A stretch of DNA of 8,546 nt from Paracoccaceae bacterium (GCA_007121115.1 SKMI01000023.1:1-8546); one strand, 5' to 3'. Numbered from the stretch's first letter, positions 1 through 6,524 are shown. Numbers and translations are program-made. Notes: a model not told the origin generated them from the sequence alone.

Positions 1-594
1 CGGCGCGGGCATGCCCACGGTCAGTTCCGGATCGCAGATGGTCACCGTGGGCATCAGCTTCGGGTGAAAGATGAGCTTCTTGGCGTGGCTCGCGCTGTCG
101 GTCAAAACGCCCGCGCGCCCCACCTCGGAACCAGTCCCGGCGGTGGTCGGCAGGGCGACGATCGGGACGATGGTGTCGGGGTTGGCGCGCGTCCACCAGT
201 CGCCCACATCCTCCAGTTCCCAGACGCGCACCGGCTGATCGACCATCAGCGCGATCATCTTGCCCAGATCGAGCGCCGAGCCGCCGCCGAAGGCCACCAC
301 ACCGTCATGCCCGCCTGCGCGATAGACCTCCAGCCCCGCGTGCATGTTCGCCTCGGTCGGGTTCGGGTCCACGCCGTCGAACACCGCCCGGCCCAGTCCG
401 GCGCTTTCCAGCACATCGAGCGCCAGCGCCGTGATCGGCAGCGCCGCCAGCGCGCGGTCGGTGACCAGCAGCGGGCGCGTGATCCCCGCCGCGGCGCAGG
501 CCGCGCCCAGTTCGCCGATCCGCCCGCAGCCGAACCAGACATCGGTCGGATAGCTCCAGTTGGCCCTTGGCACGCTCACGTTTTCACCACTCAT
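1..594 (-). CDS. Iron-containing (group III) alcohol dehydrogenase, N-terminal part, cut by the left window edge
   Basis: The minus-strand frame is open from an ATG at 594-592 to base 1, giving 198 residues of what is normally a protein of about 380. Group III alcohol dehydrogenases reversibly oxidise primary alcohols to aldehydes with NAD(P) in the cytoplasm. The nucleotide-binding signature FGGGSALDLGK is at residues 102-112, and the second family motif LPTTAGTGSEV is at 149-158. The start YPTDVWFGCGRIGELG is also typical. The iron ligands (an Asp and three His) lie just beyond the visible part, so catalytic competence cannot be judged. The start codon overlaps the aldehyde dehydrogenase stop as ATGA, and an AGGGGG-type Shine-Dalgarno lies inside that upstream gene, so the two are probably translationally coupled. 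The neighbours suggest it oxidises a hydroxyl group on a gamma-glutamylated amine, but the substrate is inferred only from context. Confidence 0.9.
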   Translation of the reverse strand, partial: MSGENVSVPRANWSYPTDVWFGCGRIGELGAACAAAGITRPLLVTDRALAALPITALALDVLESAGLGRAVFDGVDPNPTEANMHAGLEVYRAGGHDGVVAFGGGSALDLGKMIALMVDQPVRVWELEDVGDWWTRANPDTIVPIVALPTTAGTGSEVGRAGVLTDSASHAKKLIFHPKLMPTVTICDPELTVGMPAP

Positions 595-1976
595 GCGGCC
601 CCCTTCTTCAGATGATAGGACTTGGGCCGCGTCACCGAATGGTAGCCCAGCACGGAAAGCGCCGCGCCCCGGCCGGTGTCCTTGCACCCGGTCCAGCACA
701 GCGCCGGATCCAGATAATCGCAGCGGTTCATGAACACCGTCCCGGTTTCGATCTGCGCGCCGATCTCGGCCGCGGTGTCGACATCCGCCGTCCAGACCGA
801 AGCCGTCAGCCCATAGGGCGAATCATTCATCAGTCGCACCGCCTCGGCATCGTCCTTGACCTTCATGATCCCGGCGACGGGGCCGAAGCTCTCCTCGCGC
901 ATCACCCGCATCGAATGGTCCACATCCACCAGCAGTTGCGGCGCCAGATAGGCCCCCCCGTCATCGGTCGGGAAGCGCGCGGGGTCAATCAGCGCCCTCG
1001 CCCCGGCGCCAACCGCCTCGGCCACTTGCCCGCGCACCAACTGCGCGAAGCGCGCATGCGCCATGGGGCCCAACGTGGTCTCCGGATCGAAGGGATTGCC
1101 GAGTTTCAGCCCATGCACCCATTCGGCCGCCTTCTCGACGAATGCATCATACAGGCTCTCATGCACATAGATCCGCTCGATCCCGCAGCAGCACTGCCCG
1201 GCGTTGAACATGGCGCCATCCATCAGGCCATCCACCGCCGCGTCCAGATCCGCATCGGCGCGCACATAGCCCGGATCCTTGCCGCCCAGTTCCAGCCCCA
1301 GCGCCGTGAAGGTCCCCGCCGCCGCGCGCTCGATCGCCTGCCCGCCGCCGACCGAGCCGGTGAAATTCACGAAACCGAAATTGCGCCCGGCAATCAGGTG
1401 TTCGGTCACTGCATGATCCAGCAGCAGGTTCTGGCACACCTCCTCGGGCACGCCGCCGCGGTGCATGGCCGCCGCGATCCGCTCGCCCACCAGCAAGGTC
1501 TGCGAGGCGTGTTTCAATACCACCGCATTCCCGGCGATCAGCGTTGGGACAATCGTGTTCATCGCGGTCAGATAGGGGTAATTCCAGGGCGCGATGACAA
1601 ACACCACGCCCATCGGTTCGCGCGCCAGCACCCTGCGGAACCGCGCGCCATTCTCGATCACCGAATCCGCCAGCGCCTCGGTGGCGATCCCGGCCATGTA
1701 ATCGGCCCGCTCGCGCATGCCGCCGAATTCGCCGCCATAGCGCACCGGGCGGCCCATCTGCCAGGCCAGTTCCGGCACCACCGCCGCGGCCTCGGCTTCC
1801 AGCGCTGCCACCCCGGCCATCACCTTCGCCACCCGCTCGTCCAGCGGCACCCGCGCCCAGTCGCGCTGCGCGCCACGGGCGCGGGTCACCGCCGCCTCGG
1901 CGGCCTCGTGCGCCAGCGCCGTGCGTTCCGCGAACACGGACCCGTCCACCGGCGAAATCAGCCTGATCGTCGTCAT
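591..1976 (-). CDS. NAD(P)-dependent aldehyde dehydrogenase
   Basis: A 461-residue ALDH-superfamily protein, which oxidises an aldehyde to the carboxylic acid with NAD(P) in the cytoplasm. Family landmarks are in order: APWNYPYL (oxyanion Asn132), Lys155 in VVLKHAS, the FTGSVGGG nucleotide loop at 205-212, LELGGK with general base Glu229, FNAGQCC with nucleophile Cys263, and EESFGPV at 361-367. Glu229 to Cys263 is 34 residues, the canonical spacing. The nucleophile sits inside three consecutive cysteines (262-264). The length is slightly short for ALDHs (usually 470-500), mainly because of a brief N-terminus. The ATG at 1976 has GGAG five bases upstream and AGGAGG further back. The gene follows the ligase gene by 94 nt and overlaps the alcohol dehydrogenase gene by 4 nt. 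It probably takes the aldehyde made by that enzyme; PuuC-like oxidation of gamma-glutamyl aminoaldehydes is the nearest known parallel. The substrate is unproven. Confidence 0.93.
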   Translation of the reverse strand: MTTIRLISPVDGSVFAERTALAHEAAEAAVTRARGAQRDWARVPLDERVAKVMAGVAALEAEAAAVVPELAWQMGRPVRYGGEFGGMRERADYMAGIATEALADSVIENGARFRRVLAREPMGVVFVIAPWNYPYLTAMNTIVPTLIAGNAVVLKHASQTLLVGERIAAAMHRGGVPEEVCQNLLLDHAVTEHLIAGRNFGFVNFTGSVGGGQAIERAAAGTFTALGLELGGKDPGYVRADADLDAAVDGLMDGAMFNAGQCCCGIERIYVHESLYDAFVEKAAEWVHGLKLGNPFDPETTLGPMAHARFAQLVRGQVAEAVGAGARALIDPARFPTDDGGAYLAPQLLVDVDHSMRVMREESFGPVAGIMKVKDDAEAVRLMNDSPYGLTASVWTADVDTAAEIGAQIETGTVFMNRCDYLDPALCWTGCKDTGRGAALSVLGYHSVTRPKSYHLKKGAA

Positions 1977-1995
1977 CCCGGCTCCACGCCTCCTG

Positions 1996-2017
1996 CTTCA
2001 ACTTGCCGAAAATACCC
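1996..2017 (-). repeat. 22-nt intergenic box, copy A (before the aldehyde dehydrogenase)
   Basis: Read on the minus strand it begins GGGTATTTTCGGCAAG and ends TGAAG. It matches the box at 3462-3483 at 20 of 22 positions. Its downstream end lies 19 nt before the ATG at 1976. Exactly 10 nt upstream of it on the minus strand is a GC-rich inverted repeat (2028-2033 with 2049-2054). The function is unknown to me. Confidence 0.7.
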
Positions 2018-2027
2018 ATAGGACACT

Positions 2028-2054
2028 GCCCGCCAAGGGCGTGCCCCCGCGGGC
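2028..2054. repeat. GC-rich inverted repeat attached to box copy A
   Basis: GCCCGC (2028-2033) pairs with GCGGGC (2049-2054) around a 15-nt loop in the gap between the ligase and aldehyde dehydrogenase genes. It is weaker than its counterpart at copy B but has the same 10-nt distance to the box. No T tract follows on either strand, so an intrinsic terminator is not supported. Confidence 0.4.
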
Positions 2055-2070
2055 CAAGGCGCAACGCCCC

Positions 2071-3438
2071 TCACCCCCGCTCGAACAGGCGCGCGCGCTC
2101 CCAGTCGGTGACCACACGGTCGTGCTCCTCCACCTCCCAGCGGGCGGCGCGGATGTAATGCTCTACCACATCGTCGCCGAAAGCGGCGCGCAGCATGGCC
2201 GAGCCCTCCAGCAGGTCCGCCGCCTCGCGCAGGGTCTTCGGTATCTCCCGCGCCCCTGCGGCGCCATAGGCATCGCCGCGCATCTCGGGCTCCAGCTCCA
2301 TCCCGGCCTCGATCCCCGCCAGCCCGGCCGCCAGCAGCGCCGCGCAGGCCAGATAAGGGTTCAGATCCGCCCCGCCGATCCGGCACTCCACCCGCAACGC
2401 CTTCGACCCCTCGCCGCAGACCCGGAACCCGGCGGTGCGGTTGTCCAGCGACCACACCGCCTTGGTCGGCGCGAACATGCCGACGCAGAAGCGTTTGTAG
2501 CTGTTCACATAGGGCGCCAGGAAGGCCGTGATCTCGCGCGCGTGGGCCAGTTGCCCGGCCATGAACTGCCGCATCACCGGCGACATGCCGTACTCGGCAC
2601 CCTCGTCCAGAAACGCAGGCGCGCCATCCTCGGTCCAGAGCGACTGGTGCACATGGCTCGATGATCCCGCGCGCTCATGGTCATACTTGGCCATGAAGGT
2701 CACCGACTTGCCAAGCGCATGCGCGATCTCCTTCGCCGCCTGCTTGGTGATGACGTGATAATCCGCCGTGGCCAGCATCTCGGCATAGCGGATGTTGATC
2801 TCCTCCTGCCCGGCCTCGGCCTCACCCTTGGTGTTTTCCACCGGGACGCCCGCGCCATAAAGCCCGTTGCGGAGTGCCCGCATCAAGGGCTCCTCCTTCG
2901 AGGTCTGGAAGATGTGGTAATCCTCGTTGTAACCGGAAATCGGCGTCAGATGCCCGGTGCCCGCATCGCGCAACGCCTCATAGGACTGCTCGAAGACGAA
3001 GAACTCCAGCTCCGTCGCCGCCATCGGCACGAAGCCCAGCGCCTGCGCCCGCTCGACCTGCCGTTTCAGGATCGCGCGCGGGGAAATCGGCACCTCGGCA
3101 TGGGTGGCATGGTCCTGCAGGTCGCAGAGCACCAGCGCGCTGCCGGGAAGCCACGGCACGCGCCGCAGGGTCGCGAGGTCCGGCACCATGGTATAGTCGC
3201 CATACCCCGCCTCCCAACTGGTGGAGCGGTAGCCGGGGACGGTGAACATCTCCATGTCCGTGGCCAGCAGGTAGTTGCAGCAATGCGTCTCGCGCCAGCC
3301 GCTGTCCAGGAAATGCGCGGCGTGAAAGCGCTTGCCCATCAGCCGACCCTGCATGTCGGGCGCCGCCACCAGCACGGTGTCGATCTCGCCCGCCTCGAAG
3401 GCGGCGCGCAGCCCATCCAGCGTCATTACCCCGCCCAT
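2071..3438 (-). CDS. Glutamine-synthetase-like gamma-glutamyl-amine ligase
   Basis: A 455-residue member of the glutamine synthetase superfamily. Such ligases join the gamma-carboxyl of glutamate to ammonia or an amine using ATP. Catalytic-core landmarks are present: TELEFFVF with metal-binding Glu143/Glu145, GEAEAGQEEIN with Glu206/Glu213, GSSSHVHQSL with His262/His264, NSYKR (Arg316), NRTAGFRV at 333-340, and RVECRIGGADLNPYL at 349-363. The FDGSS loop holding the ammonium-binding Asp of true glutamine synthetases is absent (the region reads YLLATDMEMFTVPGYR), and I see no counterpart of the NLYDLP adenylylation segment. This favours a PuuA- or GlnA4-like ligase acting on an organic amine rather than nitrogen-assimilating GlnA. 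The first ATG (3438) is chosen because GGAGG at 3445-3449 lies 6 nt upstream; a second ATG is at codon 5. It heads a probable operon with two dehydrogenases. The amine is not identifiable from sequence. Confidence 0.9.
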   Translation of the reverse strand: MGGVMTLDGLRAAFEAGEIDTVLVAAPDMQGRLMGKRFHAAHFLDSGWRETHCCNYLLATDMEMFTVPGYRSTSWEAGYGDYTMVPDLATLRRVPWLPGSALVLCDLQDHATHAEVPISPRAILKRQVERAQALGFVPMAATELEFFVFEQSYEALRDAGTGHLTPISGYNEDYHIFQTSKEEPLMRALRNGLYGAGVPVENTKGEAEAGQEEINIRYAEMLATADYHVITKQAAKEIAHALGKSVTFMAKYDHERAGSSSHVHQSLWTEDGAPAFLDEGAEYGMSPVMRQFMAGQLAHAREITAFLAPYVNSYKRFCVGMFAPTKAVWSLDNRTAGFRVCGEGSKALRVECRIGGADLNPYLACAALLAAGLAGIEAGMELEPEMRGDAYGAAGAREIPKTLREAADLLEGSAMLRAAFGDDVVEHYIRAARWEVEEHDRVVTDWERARLFERG

Positions 3439-3444
3439 GCCGTC

Positions 3445-3449
3445 CCTCC
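3445..3449 (-). promoter_or_regulatory. Shine-Dalgarno of the ligase gene
   Basis: GGAGG on the minus strand, 6 nt before the ATG at 3438. It supports the first of two in-frame ATGs, since the second would sit 18 nt away. Confidence 0.6.
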
Positions 3450-3461
3450 CCGCCGCCGGGT

Positions 3462-3483
3462 CTTCATCTTGCCGGAAATACCC
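3462..3483 (-). repeat. 22-nt intergenic box, copy B (before the ligase)
   Basis: On the minus strand it begins GGGTATTTCCGGCAAG and ends TGAAG, differing from copy A at 2 of 22 bases. It ends 23 nt before the ligase ATG. The hairpin at 3494-3516 lies 10 nt upstream of it, as in copy A. Confidence 0.7.
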
Positions 3484-3493
3484 TCAGGGGGGT

Positions 3494-3516
3494 CCGGGGG
3501 GCAGAATGCCCCCCGG
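3494..3516. repeat. Perfect 9-bp inverted repeat between HU and the ligase gene
   Basis: CCGGGGGGC (3494-3502) pairs perfectly with GCCCCCCGG (3508-3516) around the 5-nt loop AGAAT. It lies 34 nt downstream of the HU stop codon and could end or stabilise the HU transcript. There is no U-run directly after it on the minus strand, so a standard intrinsic terminator is not assured. It is also the hairpin half of the two-part element of copy B. Confidence 0.65.
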
Positions 3517-3532
3517 CCTTGTCCCGCAAGGC
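3516..3532. repeat. Second small hairpin downstream of HU
   Basis: GCCTTG (3516-3521) pairs with CAAGGC (3527-3532) around TCCCG. It abuts the 9-bp hairpin, sharing base 3516, so two stems stand back to back in the 3' region of the HU message. Confidence 0.4.
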
Positions 3533-3550
3533 GCCGCAGCGCCGGACGTG

Positions 3551-3841
3551 TCAGGCGTTGACGCTGTCCTTCAGCGCCTTGGCAAAGGTCATCTTGACCG
3601 CCCGGTCGGCGGGCTTGGTCATGGTCTCGCCGGTGGCGGGGTTGCGTACCTGGCGTTCGGGGCGCGCGCGGCAGGCGATCTTTCCGACGCCGGGCAGGGT
3701 CACGGCGCCCCCGGCCGAAACCTCGCGCGTGATGATATCGGTCAGCGCATCGACAGCGGCGGTGGCGGTCTTCTTGTCGGTGTCCATGGCCTCGGCCAGG
3801 GCGGCGACAAGCTGCGTCTTGGTCATCGGTTTTGCGGTCAT
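3551..3841 (-). CDS. HU-family nucleoid DNA-binding protein
   Basis: A 96-residue small basic protein of the HU/IHF family, which binds and bends DNA as a dimer and compacts the nucleoid. The N-terminal helical half starts MTKTQLVAALAEAMDTDKKT, and the beta-arm carries RNPATGE (67-73) with the intercalating Pro68. The C-terminal segment is PADRAVKMTFAKALKDSVN. Two departures from classical HU are visible: the GFGTF turn reads GVGKI (51-55), and the residue before RNP is Val instead of the usual Gly. There are five extra residues (MTAKP) before the usual start. The first ATG (3841) is preferred because AGGAGA at 3847-3852 lies 5 nt upstream; Met6 is the alternative. The gene stands between amn and the ligase gene on the same strand, with hairpins after it, so it may be a separate transcript. 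I see no convincing promoter in the 144-nt upstream gap. Confidence 0.93.
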   Translation of the reverse strand: MTAKPMTKTQLVAALAEAMDTDKKTATAAVDALTDIITREVSAGGAVTLPGVGKIACRARPERQVRNPATGETMTKPADRAVKMTFAKALKDSVNA

Positions 3842-3985
3842 CTGTCTCTCCTGATTATCCGCGCCTGTTGTCCGGCGCTGGGGTTGCAGCCGGCATCTAG
3901 CCGCAACAAGCCGGGTTACACAATCGCCCAGGCCCGCAAAACTTGGGGCTCAGGGCGCATTTTTCGCCTGAACGCGCACTCAGGG
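3842..3985. other. Gap between amn and the HU gene
   Basis: A 144-nt non-coding gap. It holds the HU Shine-Dalgarno (3847-3852) and an imperfect stem in the probable HU leader: GTTGC at 3883-3887 with GCAAC at 3903-3907, extended by GGC/GCC around ATCTA with a 4-nt bulge. Near the amn end there is a weak 5-bp stem (CCTGA/TCAGG, 3967-3984). I could not find a clear promoter or terminator, although the HU gene probably needs its own promoter here. Confidence 0.4.
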
Positions 3986-5467
3986 TCACAAAAAGGCGGT
4001 TTCGTCGAAGCTGCGCAGCTTGCGCGAGTGGATCCGCTCCAGGGGCATGTCGCGCAGCCGCTCCATGGCCCGGATGCCGATCTGCAGATGCCGCGCCACC
4101 TGCGTCCTGTAGAAGGCGCTCGCCATGCCGGGCAGTTTCAGCTCGCCATGCAGCGGTTTGTCGGACACGCACAGAAGCGTGCCATAGGGCACCCGGAAGC
4201 GGAACCCGTTGGCGGCGATGGTCGCACTTTCCATGTCCAGCGCAATCGCGCGGGACTGCGACAGCCGCTGCACCGGGCCGGACTGGTCGCGCAATTCCCA
4301 GTTGCGGTTGTCGATTGTGGCCACGGTGCCGGTGCGCATGATCTTCTTCAGTTCGTAGCCGTCAAGCTGCGTGACCTCGGCCACCGCATCTTGCAGCGCG
4401 ATCTGGATTTCCGCCAGCGCCGGGATCGGCACCCAGACCGGCAGGTCCGCGTCCAGCACGTTGTCTTCGCGCAGATAGGCGTGGGCGAGGACGAAATCGC
4501 CCAGCGATTGCGAGTTCCGCAACCCCGCACAATGGCCCACCATGAGCCACGCGTGGGGCCGCAGGACGGCGATATGGTCGGTGGCGGTCTTGGCGTTCGA
4601 CGGCCCCACCCCGATGTTGACCAGCGTGATTCCGGCGCTGCGGTCGCGCTTCAGGTGATAGGTCGGCATCTGCGGCAGCCGCGGCAGCGTCGGCATCTCC
4701 GCCTGTGCGTCGGTGATGACATGATCGCCGGGGCCGACAAAGGCGGTATAGCCGCTTTCCGGGTCCGCCAGCGCCTTGCGGGCAAAGGCCTCGAACTCGT
4801 CGACATAGAACTGGTAGTTGGTGAACAGGATGTGGTTCTGGAAATGCTCGGGGGTGGTTGCGGTGTAATGCGCCAGCCGCGCGAGCGAATAATCCACCCG
4901 CTGCGCCGTGAACGCTGCCAGCGGGACCGAGCTATCCGGATTCAGCACTCCCTCGCCGTTGACGATGTCATCGTTGGTGGTGGCCAGGTCCGGCACGTCG
5001 AAGATGTCGCGCAAGCTCAGCGTCATCTCGCCGTTCTGGGGCAGCGCCACGTCGCCGCGCCCGGACATGGCGAAGTGCAGCGGGATGGGCGTTGTGGACA
5101 GCCCCACCGTCACCGGCACCGAGTGGTTCTTCATCAACAGGCCAATCTGCTGTTCCAGATAGTGCCGGAACAGGTCCGGGCGGGTGACCGTGGTGGCATA
5201 GGTCCCCGGCTGGGCGACATGGCCGAAGGCCAGCCGAGAATCGGCGGCGTCAAAGCGCGTGGTGGTGATCCGGATTTCGGGGTAGAAGGCGCGGAACCGC
5301 TCTCTTGGCACCTCCCCCGCCACGACCGCGTTGAACCGCTCCACCAGGAACCCGGTGGCATCGGCGTAAAGCGCCTTGAGCTGCGCCACCGCGGCAGCCG
5401 GGTCGGTGAACAGGCGCGGCTCGGCGCTGGGCGGGGTCAGGATGGGGAGCGTATCGGTCTGGGTCAT
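3986..5467 (-). CDS. amn: AMP nucleosidase
   Basis: A 493-residue protein that hydrolyses AMP to adenine and ribose 5-phosphate, a purine salvage and adenylate-pool control enzyme of the cytoplasm. The E. coli protein is 484 residues, so this is full length. The N-terminal AMP-nucleosidase domain shows FYPEIRITTTRFD, QPGTYATTVTRPDLFRHYL (87-104) and TTPIPLHFAM. The C-terminal phosphorylase-type domain shows NIGVGPSNAKT (284-294), WLMVGHCAGLRNSQ, LAHAYLREDNVLD, ALDMESATIA (409-418) and CVSDKPLHGE with catalytic-type Asp436. The frame is open upstream to an ATG at 5539, but the 24 extra residues do not resemble the family, so the ATG at 5467 (MTQTDTLPIL) is chosen; its ribosome site is weak. 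It diverges from the permease gene across a 187-nt gap and is followed by the HU gene on the same strand. Confidence 0.95.
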   Translation of the reverse strand: MTQTDTLPILTPPSAEPRLFTDPAAAVAQLKALYADATGFLVERFNAVVAGEVPRERFRAFYPEIRITTTRFDAADSRLAFGHVAQPGTYATTVTRPDLFRHYLEQQIGLLMKNHSVPVTVGLSTTPIPLHFAMSGRGDVALPQNGEMTLSLRDIFDVPDLATTNDDIVNGEGVLNPDSSVPLAAFTAQRVDYSLARLAHYTATTPEHFQNHILFTNYQFYVDEFEAFARKALADPESGYTAFVGPGDHVITDAQAEMPTLPRLPQMPTYHLKRDRSAGITLVNIGVGPSNAKTATDHIAVLRPHAWLMVGHCAGLRNSQSLGDFVLAHAYLREDNVLDADLPVWVPIPALAEIQIALQDAVAEVTQLDGYELKKIMRTGTVATIDNRNWELRDQSGPVQRLSQSRAIALDMESATIAANGFRFRVPYGTLLCVSDKPLHGELKLPGMASAFYRTQVARHLQIGIRAMERLRDMPLERIHSRKLRSFDETAFL

Positions 5468-5654
5468 GGAGTTGCTTTCAACGGATGGTCCGGCGCGTGC
5501 CGGGGCGTCACAGTGCCACCGAAGCCGGGGGGCTGGCAAGTCGTCCGCCCGCCTGCAGGCGGCGCCGCGCGCGCCCCTCCGACCCCGGGGTCTGGCGCTT
5601 GCCGCGGCCAGCGGCTATGGCGAGAGGGAGGCAGGACGTGCATCGGAGGCAGGC
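5468..5654. promoter_or_regulatory. Divergent gap between amn and the permease gene with two palindromes
   Basis: This 187-nt region must hold the promoters for both genes. It contains a perfect 14-bp palindrome, CCGCCTGCAGGCGG at 5549-5562, and a perfect 12-bp palindrome, GACCCCGGGGTC at 5581-5592, whose centres are 31 nt apart. These could be operator sites or cruciform/hairpin structures. No clear sigma-70 -35/-10 pair is visible in either direction. Confidence 0.4.
5645..5649 (+). promoter_or_regulatory. Shine-Dalgarno that fixes a TTG start for the permease
   Basis: GGAGG lies 5 nt before an in-frame TTG at 5655. The first in-frame ATG (5676) is 26 nt away and would cut into the first membrane segment's lead-in, so TTG is the better start. 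Confidence 0.6.
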
Positions 5655-6524
5655 TTGGACATTCGTGCAATCGCCATGGGCCTTGCCTTCGCGTTCATGT
5701 GGTCCTCGGCCTTCACCTCGGCCCGCATGATCGTGCTGGACGCGCCGCCGCTGACGGCGCTGGCGATCCGGTTTCTGATCTCGGGGCTGATCGGCGTGGC
5801 CATCGCGCGGGCCATGGGGCAGGACTGGGCGCTGACCCGCGCCCAGTGGCGGGCGACGGCGGTCTTCGGCATCTGCCAGAATGCGCTGTATCTGGGGCTC
5901 TATTTCGTCGCCATGCAGACGGTCGAGGCATCATTGGCGGCCATCGTCGCCTCGACCATGCCGCTGGTGGTGGCGGCGGCAAGCTGGCTGGTGCTGGGCG
6001 AGCGGCTGCGCCCGCTGGCCATCGCCGGGCTGTTGGCGGGGTTCGCGGGCGTGGGGCTGATCATGGGCGTGCGGCTGGGCGGTGGGGTGGACGGGTTCGG
6101 CCTGGCGCTCTGCGTGATCGGGGTGGGGGCGCTGACGGTGGCGACGCTGGCGGTGCGCGGGGCCTCGGCCACGGGCGGGAACCTCTTGATGGTGGTGGGG
6201 CTGCAGATGCTGATCGGGTCGGCGGCGCTGGCAATTCCGGCAGTGGCGCTGGAAAGCTGGGAGGTGACCTGGTCCTGGCGGCTGATCGGCGCGTTCACCT
6301 ACACCACGCTGGTGCCGGGGCTGGCGGCGACCTGGGTGTGGTTCGCGCTGGTGGGACGGATCGGTGCGGTGCGCGCCGCGACCTTCCACTTCCTCAACCC
6401 ATTCTTCGGTGTCGCCATCGCGGCCGCGCTGCTGGGCGAGGCGCTGGGGCTCTTCGACCTGATCGGCGTGGCGGTCATCATGGGCGGCATGCTCGCGGTG
6501 CAATGGGCGCGCGCGCCGCGCTGA
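5655..6524 (+). CDS. DMT-superfamily (EamA) membrane transporter
   Basis: A 289-residue inner-membrane protein built of two EamA repeats, about ten membrane segments, the usual size for drug/metabolite transporters of this fold. It begins (M)DIRAIAMGLAFAFMWSSAFTSARM. The first repeat ends near the hydrophobic stretch ASTMPLVVAAASWLVLGERLRP, and the second carries TTLVPGLAATWVWFALVGRIGA, HFLNPFFGVAIAAALLGEAL and a last segment before the short tail QWARAPR. The GE(R/A)L signature occurs at the end of both repeats. The frame is open upstream to 5376 inside amn, but that part is antisense to amn and does not look like protein of this family; the TTG at 5655 with GGAGG upstream is chosen. It is the only plus-strand gene, divergent from amn and convergent with rlmH. 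Members export amino acids, nucleosides or other metabolites. The substrate is unknown; export of a purine-related compound is only a guess from the neighbouring amn. Confidence 0.9.
   Translation: MDIRAIAMGLAFAFMWSSAFTSARMIVLDAPPLTALAIRFLISGLIGVAIARAMGQDWALTRAQWRATAVFGICQNALYLGLYFVAMQTVEASLAAIVASTMPLVVAAASWLVLGERLRPLAIAGLLAGFAGVGLIMGVRLGGGVDGFGLALCVIGVGALTVATLAVRGASATGGNLLMVVGLQMLIGSAALAIPAVALESWEVTWSWRLIGAFTYTTLVPGLAATWVWFALVGRIGAVRAATFHFLNPFFGVAIAAALLGEALGLFDLIGVAVIMGGMLAVQWARAPR

Noticed and set aside
567..2021. A 484-codon plus-strand frame opposite the aldehyde dehydrogenase
   Set aside because: It is a shadow of the ALDH reading frame: rich in His, Arg, Pro and Gly, no family motif, no ribosome site, whereas the minus strand holds every ALDH motif.
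3967..3984. Stem CCTGA/TCAGG just after amn as a terminator
   Set aside because: Only 5 bp with an 8-nt loop and followed by A residues, not U, in the direction of amn transcription.
5468..5539. N-terminal extension of AMP nucleosidase to the ATG at 5539
   Set aside because: The 24 extra residues have no family resemblance, and the internal Met gives a length near the known enzyme.
5376..5654. Upstream extension of the permease frame
   Set aside because: It is antisense to the start of amn and its composition is not membrane-like. A TTG at 5655 with GGAGG 5 nt upstream explains the start.
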